This document shows, in pieces, positions 1-6,355 of a stretch of DNA of 17,520 nucleotides. Under the pieces are notes generated by a model. It was not told the origin of the DNA. It saw only the letters and a program-made list of their open reading frames with translations, and searched no databases. The stretch comes from an actinobacterium acAMD-2 (GTDB taxonomy: Bacteria; Actinomycetota; Actinomycetes; UBA12327). Location of the stretch: the NCBI GenBank assembly GCA_000754455.1, contig JNSE01000010.1, forward strand, positions 1 through 17,520, written 5' to 3'. Both the position numbers and the translations under genes were made by a program. The stretch's first letter is position 1, and each line of letters starts with the position of its first letter.

Positions 1-411
1 GACGGTGGAAATTCCCACCCGCATGGCGCCCTTGTCGCGCAAATGACGCGTCAGCGCACGTGTGTCAATGCGACTGATGCCCACCACGCCAGCTTCAACT
101 AGGTCGTCTTCGAGGGTGCGCTGGCTACGCCAGTTCGATGCAATGCGCGATGGTTCGCGCACGACATACCCGGCGACCCAAATCTTGCGGCTTTCCTCGT
201 CGGTGGTGTTCATGCCCGTATTACCGATATGTGGCGCGGTCATGACCACGACTTGCCGGTGGTACGACGGATCGGTGAGAGTTTCTTGATACCCACTCAT
301 GCCCGTGGAAAAGACTGCCTCACCAAAGGTCTCGCCCACAGCCCCAAAGGAAACACCGGTAAATGTTCGACCATCTTCAAGCACCAGAAGTGCTGGAACA
401 CGCTGAGTCAC
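1..411 (-). CDS. carA: Carbamoyl-phosphate synthase small subunit, N-terminal part (cut by window edge)
   Basis: Small (glutaminase) subunit of carbamoyl-phosphate synthase. It supplies ammonia from glutamine to CarB for carbamoyl phosphate, shared by pyrimidine and arginine synthesis in the cytoplasm. The visible 137 codons begin VTQRVPALLVLEDG and include FGEAVFSTGMSGYQE and a DPSYH stretch followed by an HIGNTG motif, the conserved N-terminal CarA domain. The glutamine amidotransferase domain with its Cys-His-Glu triad lies beyond the window. The start is GTG at 411, whose GTGA overlaps the TGA stop of pyrC by 4 bases. An AAAGG SD sits 7 bases upstream (core 419-423, inside the pyrC C-terminus). 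This indicates translational coupling in the pyr operon. Family assignment is secure; completeness cannot be judged. Confidence 0.95.
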   Translation of the reverse strand, partial: MTQRVPALLVLEDGRTFTGVSFGAVGETFGEAVFSTGMSGYQETLTDPSYHRQVVVMTAPHIGNTGMNTTDEESRKIWVAGYVVREPSRIASNWRSQRTLEDDLVEAGVVGISRIDTRALTRHLRDKGAMRVGISTV

Positions 412-1700
412 CGGGCCACCTTTTCTTGTAGTGAGTACGTCATCTTTCCGCGCAAGAGTGTCAGAACAACTTGGGCCGGCAGTGTGTGACCGGCGAAGGG
501 TGAGTTGTGGCTCTTGGAGCCCAATTCCTCAGGGTCCACAACCCAGGTGGCGGCAGGATCAACGAGCACCAGGTTCGCTGGCTCCCCTACTTCAATAGGT
601 CGGCCCTGATCTGTCAGCTGGCCGATCTGGGCCGGGCGAATCGACATGCGATCGGCCACTCCGGCCCAATCCAAGGCGCCCGTGGAAACCATCGCGTCCA
701 CGACGACTGACAGCGCTGTTTGTAGGCCCAACATGCCAAACGATGCGCAGCCCCATTCGCAGTCTTTGTCTTGATCGGCGTGAGGTGCGTGATCGGTTCC
801 CACCACATCCAGCGTTCCATCCGCCAAGCCAGCGCGAACGGCTTCGACATCGGCAGAGGTTCGCAAGGGTGGGTTGACCTTGAAAGCCGGGTCATAAGTG
901 CGAGCGAGTTCATCGGTGAGTGACAGGTGATGCGGAGTGACTTCAGCAGTAACCTTCACTCCGCGCGCCTTGGCCTGTCGCACCAGTTCGACCGAGCCGG
1001 CCGTCGATACATGGCACAGGTGCAGTCGCGAATCAACGTATTCGGCCAGCATGATGTCCCGAGCGATGATCGATTCCTCGGCAACCCGAGGCCAACCACG
1101 CAGTCCCAGTTGCGAACTGACTTCGCCTTCGTTCATGTCGGCACCAGCGGTCAATGCGGGTTCTTGTGCGTGCTGGGCAATTACGCCATCAAAGGCTTTG
1201 ACGTATTCCAGGGCCCGGCGCATGAGCAAGGCATCAGATACACAGTGTCCGTCATCGCTGAAGACTCGAACCCGCGCAGCTGAATCAGCCATAGTGCCTA
1301 ACTCGGCTAGCTGTTCGCCACGAAGACCAACCGATACAGCCCCTACTGGGTGCACATCGCATAAACCGATCTCTCGCCCCAGTCGCCACACCTGCTCAAC
1401 CACAGCGGCAGAGTCAGCTACGGGTGTGGAGTTGGCCATGGCGAACACCGCGGTGAATCCACCGCGCGCAGCCGCTGCCGTTCCCGTTTCAACGGTTTCC
1501 GCATCTTCACGACCAGGTTCACGAAGGTGAGTGTGCAAGTCAACAAATCCAGGGAGCAAGACCGCACCCTTACCGTCAACGATGTGCGCTTGGTCAACCG
1601 GCAGGTCCTCGCCAATGGCAGCGATCACACCGTTATCAATCAAAACATCGACATTGGCTCCCCCGAGAGGTCGCACATTCTTCAGCACGATCGCGCTCAT
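408..1700 (-). CDS. pyrC: Dihydroorotase (class I)
   Basis: Cyclises N-carbamoyl-L-aspartate to L-dihydroorotate, the third step of UMP synthesis, in the cytoplasm. The 430-residue length is normal for the class I amidohydrolase type. Visible metal-site motifs are DLHTHLREPG (His56, His58), FSDDG near residues 147-151 (the bridging Asp used in this class), QHAQE (His177), HLCHVST (His230) and TDHAPH (Asp303). The ATG at 1700 forms an ATGA overlap with the pyrB stop, and a GGGAG tract about 9 bases upstream may help initiation. The 3' end overlaps the carA start by 4 bases. Position between pyrB and carA fits a single pyr transcript. No defects are seen. Confidence 0.98.
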   Translation of the reverse strand: MSAIVLKNVRPLGGANVDVLIDNGVIAAIGEDLPVDQAHIVDGKGAVLLPGFVDLHTHLREPGREDAETVETGTAAAARGGFTAVFAMANSTPVADSAAVVEQVWRLGREIGLCDVHPVGAVSVGLRGEQLAELGTMADSAARVRVFSDDGHCVSDALLMRRALEYVKAFDGVIAQHAQEPALTAGADMNEGEVSSQLGLRGWPRVAEESIIARDIMLAEYVDSRLHLCHVSTAGSVELVRQAKARGVKVTAEVTPHHLSLTDELARTYDPAFKVNPPLRTSADVEAVRAGLADGTLDVVGTDHAPHADQDKDCEWGCASFGMLGLQTALSVVVDAMVSTGALDWAGVADRMSIRPAQIGQLTDQGRPIEVGEPANLVLVDPAATWVVDPEELGSKSHNSPFAGHTLPAQVVLTLLRGKMTYSLQEKVAR

Positions 1701-2686
1701 GCGGCACCATCTCCCAATGCAGATTCGCTGCCGCCAAGCAGCAGGTACAAGACAGCCATTCGTACGGAGACACCGTTGCGTACCTGGTCAACAATCACGC
1801 TGCGTGGCGAATCCGCGACTCTGGACTCGATCTCCAGTCCCCGATTCATCGGACCCGGGTGCATCACGATGGCGTGATCGGGCATCGTCGCGGCTCGCTG
1901 GACCGTCAGGCCATAGCGCTGGCTGTATTCACGGGCACTCGGGAAGAAACCACCATCCATGCGCTCGTGCTGGACGCGCAGCATCATCACCGCATCGACG
2001 TTTGGCAGGACCTCATCCAAGGAATAGGAGCCTTCGCACGGCCAATTGTCCGTGTGCAAGGGCATCAACGTCGGAGGAGCAACCACTGTGACCTTCGCGC
2101 CGAGGGTGTTGAGCAAGTGAACGTTGGAGCGCGCCACTCGGCTGTGCAAGACATCACCCACGATGGCCACATGCAACCCATCAAGGCCCGTGCTGCCTTC
2201 AGCACTGGCAGTGATGTGATCACCTAGGTGTTGACGCAGGGTAAATGCATCGAGCAGTGCCTGGGTGGGATGTTCGTGCGTTCCATCCCCCGCATTAATC
2301 ACGTGGGCATCCATCCAGTCGGCGTGCGCCAACCGATGCGGAGCGCCCGACATTGAGTGCCGAATCACCACTGCGTCCGCGCCCATGGCGGCAAGCGTCA
2401 GTGCGGTGTCTTTCAAGCTCTCGCCTTTGCTCACACTCGAACCCTTGGCGGAAAAGTTAATGACGTCGGCTGAGAGGCGCTTGGCCGCAGCTTCAAACGA
2501 GATGCGAGTACGTGTCGAGTCTTCAAAGAACAAGTTCACGACCGTACGTCCACGCAGAGTGGGCATCTTCTTAATCGGCATATCCGAGACTCGAGCTAAC
2601 TCCTCGGCTGTATCAAGAATCTGCAGGGCGGCTTCGCGATCAAGGTCAGTGGTCGAGAGCAGGTGAGCCTTCATGTGGGTATTCAC
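1697..2686 (-). CDS. pyrB: Aspartate carbamoyltransferase catalytic subunit
   Basis: Condenses carbamoyl phosphate with aspartate to give carbamoyl-aspartate, the committed step of pyrimidine synthesis. The 329 residues show the carbamoyl-phosphate signature FFEDSTRTR (53-61), the mobile-loop motif SVSKGES (84-90) and HPTQALLDAF (139-148). No pyrI regulatory subunit is adjacent, which is usual for actinobacteria, where control is through PyrR. The chosen start is GTG at 2686, in a GTGA overlap with the pyrR stop, with a GGGTGG stretch about 7 bases upstream. An internal ATG at codon 5 is possible but has no SD. It overlaps pyrC by 4 bases at its 3' end, so it is probably translated by coupling from pyrR. 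Confidence 0.98.
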   Translation of the reverse strand: MNTHMKAHLLSTTDLDREAALQILDTAEELARVSDMPIKKMPTLRGRTVVNLFFEDSTRTRISFEAAAKRLSADVINFSAKGSSVSKGESLKDTALTLAAMGADAVVIRHSMSGAPHRLAHADWMDAHVINAGDGTHEHPTQALLDAFTLRQHLGDHITASAEGSTGLDGLHVAIVGDVLHSRVARSNVHLLNTLGAKVTVVAPPTLMPLHTDNWPCEGSYSLDEVLPNVDAVMMLRVQHERMDGGFFPSAREYSQRYGLTVQRAATMPDHAIVMHPGPMNRGLEIESRVADSPRSVIVDQVRNGVSVRMAVLYLLLGGSESALGDGAA

Positions 2687-3249
2687 TGGGCATCCACCCC
2701 CAAAACCACGGAATCTTGTTCGTCGATTTCGGTCAACTTCACGTGCACAGCTTCACTTTGGGCTGTCGGCAGATTCTTACCGACATAGTCAGCACGAATC
2801 GGAAGTTCGCGATGTCCGCGATCGACCAGAGTGGCCAGCTGGATAGCTTGCGGGCGCCCCAAATCGGAGACCGCATCCATCGCGGCGCGAATCGTGCGGC
2901 CAGAAAACAGCACGTCATCTACAAGAATGACCACTCGGCCATCAATGCCCTCAGGGGGAACTTCCGTGTGCGCCAAGGCGCGAGCAGGCTTGAGCCGCAA
3001 ATCATCGCGGTACATCGTGATGTCGATGGAACCGACAGGAACGTGCGAATTATCAATCTCGCTGAGCTTGGCTGCGATGCGTCGCGCCAATGGGACTCCC
3101 CGACTAGGGATTCCGAGCAAGACCAAGTGATCGCAACCTTTGTTGCGTTCTACGATTTCATGAGCGATTCGCGTTAATGCGCGAGAAATATCAGAGGCAT
3201 CGAGCACTTCGCGGAACGAGTCCGCGGGCCGAGCAGGGACAGCCGTCAT
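2683..3249 (-). CDS. pyrR: PyrR: pyr mRNA-binding regulator / uracil phosphoribosyltransferase
   Basis: PyrR binds UMP or UTP and then a hairpin in pyr mRNA, repressing the operon; most homologues also convert uracil and PRPP to UMP. From ATG 3249 the protein has 188 residues, close to the usual 180. It carries the type I phosphoribosyltransferase PRPP loop VILVDDVLFSGRT (about 107-119, with Asp111-Asp112) and an early GIPSRG substrate loop (46-51). The in-frame GTG at 3297 is rejected as start. It lacks an SD and would translate through the PyrR-binding hairpin, whereas ATG 3249 follows a strong AAGGAGG. It is the first gene of the operon and overlaps pyrB by GTGA. The leader suggests autoregulation. 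Confidence 0.97.
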   Translation of the reverse strand: MTAVPARPADSFREVLDASDISRALTRIAHEIVERNKGCDHLVLLGIPSRGVPLARRIAAKLSEIDNSHVPVGSIDITMYRDDLRLKPARALAHTEVPPEGIDGRVVILVDDVLFSGRTIRAAMDAVSDLGRPQAIQLATLVDRGHRELPIRADYVGKNLPTAQSEAVHVKLTEIDEQDSVVLGVDAQ

Positions 3250-3255
3250 GGCCGA

Positions 3256-3281
3256 CCTCCTTCCCCGCCTCACTGGACGGG
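3256..3281 (-). promoter_or_regulatory. PyrR-binding hairpin abutting the pyrR Shine-Dalgarno
   Basis: Read on the minus strand, the leader forms a 6-bp stem CCCGUC / GGCGGG (3281-3276 with 3269-3264, one U-G pair) closing the hexaloop CAGUGA (3275-3270). This fits the CNGNGA loop within UCCNGNGAGG known for PyrR-binding loops in Bacillus and Mycobacterium. The SD AAGGAGG (3262-3256) begins 2 bases after the stem, followed by a 6-base spacer and ATG. In mycobacteria PyrR bound at such a site blocks translation. The same mechanism is inferred here, as no terminator/antiterminator pair is visible before pyrR. Confidence 0.85.
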
Positions 3282-3299
3282 CCTTAAAGGATGTCACTT

Positions 3300-3320
3300 C
3301 ACTCCAGCAGCACCGGAGTG
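3300..3320 (-). other. Stem-loop at the predicted 5' end of the pyrR leader
   Basis: A perfect 6-bp inverted repeat CACTCC/GGAGTG (3320-3315 and 3305-3300) encloses a 9-base loop. If the -10 element at 3326-3331 is right, transcription begins near 3319, placing this hairpin at the extreme 5' end of the mRNA. No U-tract follows, so it is not a terminator. It may stabilise the transcript. Its 3' side also contains CUGGA, which could compete for UCCAG in the PyrR-binding loop downstream. Function is unproven. Confidence 0.4.
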
Positions 3321-3325
3321 ATTAA

Positions 3326-3334
3326 AAGATAGCA
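3326..3334 (-). promoter_or_regulatory. Candidate pyrR promoter, extended -10
   Basis: On the minus strand the sequence TGC-TATCTT (3334-3326) has the TG extension and the TANNNT form common in actinobacterial -10 elements. It would place the start of transcription near 3319 and give a leader of about 70 bases before the pyrR ATG. No convincing -35 hexamer is present at the usual distance. The 127-base gap behind pyk is the natural place for a pyr promoter. Confidence 0.4.
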
Positions 3335-3339
3335 GTGCG

Positions 3340-3354
3340 CCCGGCTACCCCGGG
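3340..3354 (-). terminator. GC-rich hairpin downstream of pyk
   Basis: A 5-bp all-GC stem CCCGG/CCGGG with a 5-base loop lies 22 bases after the pyk stop. No U-run follows directly; a UCUUUU tract comes about 12 bases later and overlaps the proposed pyrR -10. It could be a weak terminator of the U-less kind proposed in actinobacteria, or chance in GC-rich DNA. Confidence 0.25.
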
Positions 3355-3376
3355 AAGGCAGGCTGAACTGGCCCCA

Positions 3377-4819
3377 CTATTCGCGGTAGGCCAAGGCCTG
3401 TTCAGACACGGCATGCCCCATGACGTGCACGCGCATGGCGTTGGTGCTCCCAGGGATTCCCGGCGGGCTACCCGCCACGATGACCACGGAGGTTTCCCGC
3501 TCCACTCGCCCCATGTCGAGCAACGCAGCGTCCACCTGACGCACCATTTGGTCCGTGTGAACCACTGGAGGCACGAGAAATGTTTCCACTCCCCACACCA
3601 ACGTCAGCCGATTGCGCACTTCTTCTACGGGAGTGAAGGCATAAATCGGAATCGGCGAACGGTAGCGAGCTACTAAGTGCGCACTAGTGCCGGTTTGTGT
3701 GAAAGCCACCAAAGCTTCAGCGTTAATCGCTGCGCCTACGCTGGTAGCCGCGCTAGCAATGGCCTCACCCTTATTGCGTGGTTCGGTGTTTACCGCATCC
3801 ATCTGCGCCAGAGCTTCGCTTTCAACCGCAGAGATAATGCGAGCCATAGTTTCAACAGATGCAATGGGGTGCGCACCAATACTTGTCTCGCCCGAGAGCA
3901 TCAACGCGTCTGTGCCGTCCAGGACAGCATTAGCAACGTCGCTGGCCTCCGCCCGCGTCGGACGCGACATCGACACCATGGACTCGAGCATCTGAGTTGC
4001 CACGATCACCGGCTTTGCGGCCTCACGAGCTAAAACGATGGCCCGCTTTTGGACCAAAGGCACCATTTCTAAAGGCAATTCCACACCTAAGTCGCCACGA
4101 GCCACCATGATCGCGTCAAAGCGGTCAACGATTTCCTCAAGCGCGTCCACCGCCTGCGGCTTTTCAATCTTGGCGATCACCGGAACACTGATGCCGACCT
4201 CGGTCATGACAGCTTGAACCACATCAAAGTCATCCGCATTGCGAACGAAGGAAAGTGCTACCCAGTCAATGCCGGCCTTAAGCGCCCATCGCAGGTCGTC
4301 GTGATCTTTTTCCGACATCGCCGGAACACTCACGGGAACGCCAGGCAAGTTAATGCCCTTATGGTCGGAAATTCGACCACCCTCGAGCACCATCGTGCGC
4401 ACCATGGAGCCCTCAACAGAGATAGCACGCAAGCACACACGTCCATCGTCAATCAGGATGAGGTCCCCGGCTTGAACATCGCCAGCCAAGCCAGAGTAGG
4501 TCGTGGAAGCAATATCGCGAGTTCCCACCACATCATCGGTGGTGATGACGAAAGCATCTCCCTCGCGAAGCAGGACAGAGCCTTCGGCAAAGGTGCCCAG
4601 ACGGATCTTGGGACCCTGAAGGTCGACCAAGATGCCCACACTGCGGCCCGTTTTTGCTGCCGCATCACGAATTCGCTCGACAACTGCAGCATGTGTGGCC
4701 TGGTCACCGTGGCTCATGTTCAGGCGAGCCACGTCCATACCCGCTTCGACCAGCTCAAGAATCTTCTCGGGAGAAGCCGTTGCGGGTCCGATCGTGCATA
4801 CGATCTTGGCTCTACGCAT
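3377..4819 (-). CDS. pyk: Pyruvate kinase
   Basis: Transfers phosphate from phosphoenolpyruvate to ADP, giving pyruvate and ATP at the end of glycolysis in the cytoplasm. The 480 residues match the family length. The N-terminus MRRAKIVCTIGPAT is typical. Key motifs are ARLNMSHG (Arg32, Asn34, Ser36), VDLQGPKIRLG (65-75), the active-site AKIEK (Lys217, Glu219), MVARGDLGVELP (about 238-249) with its metal-binding Asp243, and later ATQMLESM. The regulatory C-terminal domain is present. It stands between gltD (81-base gap) and pyrR (127-base gap). The gap on its 5' side holds a possible leaderless promoter, so it may be a one-gene transcript. Only a weak GATGGGTG resembles an SD. Confidence 0.98.
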   Translation of the reverse strand: MRRAKIVCTIGPATASPEKILELVEAGMDVARLNMSHGDQATHAAVVERIRDAAAKTGRSVGILVDLQGPKIRLGTFAEGSVLLREGDAFVITTDDVVGTRDIASTTYSGLAGDVQAGDLILIDDGRVCLRAISVEGSMVRTMVLEGGRISDHKGINLPGVPVSVPAMSEKDHDDLRWALKAGIDWVALSFVRNADDFDVVQAVMTEVGISVPVIAKIEKPQAVDALEEIVDRFDAIMVARGDLGVELPLEMVPLVQKRAIVLAREAAKPVIVATQMLESMVSMSRPTRAEASDVANAVLDGTDALMLSGETSIGAHPIASVETMARIISAVESEALAQMDAVNTEPRNKGEAIASAATSVGAAINAEALVAFTQTGTSAHLVARYRSPIPIYAFTPVEEVRNRLTLVWGVETFLVPPVVHTDQMVRQVDAALLDMGRVERETSVVIVAGSPPGIPGSTNAMRVHVMGHAVSEQALAYRE

Positions 4820-4825
4820 ACACCC

Positions 4826-4831
4826 ATCTTA
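4826..4831 (-). promoter_or_regulatory. Candidate -10 element for a leaderless pyk mRNA
   Basis: The minus strand reads TAAGAT, then six bases, then the pyk ATG. TAAGAT fits the TANNNT actinobacterial -10. At this spacing the A of the ATG would be +1, the classical leaderless arrangement. There is no good SD and no clear -35. A weak GATGGGTG overlapping the same bases could instead act as an SD for a longer transcript. Confidence 0.35.
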
Positions 4832-4900
4832 GCGCGTGAATGACCCGACTTCAGCGTTGACGCGTGCGTAAAGCGTGAACAACAAACAAACCGACGTCAG

Positions 4901-6355
4901 TTACACCACTAGCGGACGATCGGTGGGCCGCACTGGCGAAGGCAAATTCGTTTCACCGGTGAGGTAGGCGTCCACAGCAGATGCGACAGCGCGACCTTCA
5001 GCAATTGCCCACACGATCAAGGATTGACCTCGACCCGCATCGCCTGCGACAAAGATCGAATCCACCGTTGACATGAATTGTGCATCGCGAGCAACATTTC
5101 CGCGAGCATCAAGTTCCACGCCTAGTTGAGTGACCAACGTTTCAGCCTGTGGTCCTACAAATCCCATGGCCAAGGTGATCAGGTCAGCCGGCAGTTGAAG
5201 TTCAGTGCCAGCCACAGGCTCAAATCGACCATCGACCATGCGTACTTCAATCAATTCGATACCCGTGACGTGTCCCTCGTCATTACCGATGAAGCGCTGG
5301 GTTGACACAGCGAACATCCGGTCGCCACCTTCTTCGTGGGCGCTCGTTACGCGGTACAACATTGGATAGGTCGGCCACGGCGCCTCATCAGGACGTTGAT
5401 CGGCCGGCCGAGGCATGATCTCCAACTGAGTAACCGATGCCGCACCTTGACGATGCGCGGTGCCCACACAGTCAGCTCCGGTATCGCCACCACCAATAAC
5501 AACCACGTGCTTACCCTTGGCACTTACTGGTGGCTCGACCATGTCGCCTTCTTGCACCCGGTTAGCCCAAGGCAAGTACTCCATGGCTTGCATGATGCCG
5601 GTCAGTTCACGACCGGGAACGTCTAAGTCACGCCAAGCGGTTGCACCGGTGGCCACAACAATGGCGTCGTAGCGAGCACGCAAGTCTGGCCACGTCACCG
5701 ACTCACCAATGTCAGAGGATGGGCGAAAACGCACACCCTCGGCTTCCATTTGTGCCAATCGTCGATCCAAGTGACGCTTTTCCATTTTGAATTCCGGAAT
5801 GCCATAGCGCAAGAGTCCGCCGATGCGATCTGCTCGCTCATAAACGGCAACCGTGTGACCAGCACGCGACAACTGCTGAGCCGCGGCCAATCCCGCTGGC
5901 CCAGATCCCACAACAGCAACGGTCTTGCCACTTAAACGATCTGGCAACTGTGGCTGAACCCAACCTTCATCCCATGCACGATCAATGATTTCGACCTCGA
6001 CTTGCTTAATCGTGACGGGATCAACATTGATACCCAAGACACAGGCTGACTCGCACGGCGCGGGACACAGTCGCCCAGTGAACTCGGGAAAGTTGTTCGT
6101 TGCGTGCAACCGCTCAATGGCCGACTGCCAGTCCTGCCGACGAACCAAGTCATTCCATTCGGGAATGAGATTGCCTAAGGGGCAACCGTTGTGGCAAAAC
6201 GGAATACCACAGTCCATGCAACGACTCGCCTGTTGTTCAAGCTGGCCATTACCGAAGTCTTGATAGACCTCTTTCCAGTCTTGAATACGCACGTCGACCG
6301 GACGACGAGGCGGAGTCTGTCGAGAGGTCTTAAGGAAACCCTTGGGATCAGCCAT
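4901..6355 (-). CDS. gltD: Glutamate synthase (NADPH) small subunit
   Basis: Small subunit of GOGAT. It takes electrons from NADPH through FAD and 4Fe-4S clusters to the large subunit, which reductively transfers the glutamine amide to 2-oxoglutarate. From ATG 6355 it has 484 residues, the normal size. Visible in order are the iron-sulfur Cys clusters CMDCGIPFCHNGC (Cys46, 49, 54, 58) and CPAPCESAC (Cys97, 101, 105), the FAD Rossmann motif VGSGPAG (149-155), a second dinucleotide motif VVIGGGDTG for NADPH, and FVAGDAGRGQS near the C-terminus. An upstream in-frame ATG at 6385 exists, but the GGAGG at 6366-6362 is spaced for ATG 6355. The start lies inside the gltB 3' end (8-base overlap), so the subunits are probably coupled. 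Confidence 0.98.
   Translation of the reverse strand: MADPKGFLKTSRQTPPRRPVDVRIQDWKEVYQDFGNGQLEQQASRCMDCGIPFCHNGCPLGNLIPEWNDLVRRQDWQSAIERLHATNNFPEFTGRLCPAPCESACVLGINVDPVTIKQVEVEIIDRAWDEGWVQPQLPDRLSGKTVAVVGSGPAGLAAAQQLSRAGHTVAVYERADRIGGLLRYGIPEFKMEKRHLDRRLAQMEAEGVRFRPSSDIGESVTWPDLRARYDAIVVATGATAWRDLDVPGRELTGIMQAMEYLPWANRVQEGDMVEPPVSAKGKHVVVIGGGDTGADCVGTAHRQGAASVTQLEIMPRPADQRPDEAPWPTYPMLYRVTSAHEEGGDRMFAVSTQRFIGNDEGHVTGIELIEVRMVDGRFEPVAGTELQLPADLITLAMGFVGPQAETLVTQLGVELDARGNVARDAQFMSTVDSIFVAGDAGRGQSLIVWAIAEGRAVASAVDAYLTGETNLPSPVRPTDRPLVV

Noticed and set aside
937..2091. Plus-strand open frames of up to about 200 codons opposite pyrC and pyrB
   Set aside because: They are mirror frames of well-supported minus-strand enzymes. 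Their products are rich in Arg, Ser and Pro with no recognisable domain.
3250..3297. Longer pyrR start at GTG 3297 (16 extra residues)
   Set aside because: No SD before it, it would run through the PyrR-binding hairpin, and the 188-residue form from ATG 3249 matches family length and has AAGGAGG.
4214..4843. Plus-strand 209-codon frame opposite pyk
   Set aside because: Fully antisense to conserved pyruvate kinase codons, with no SD and no family resemblance.
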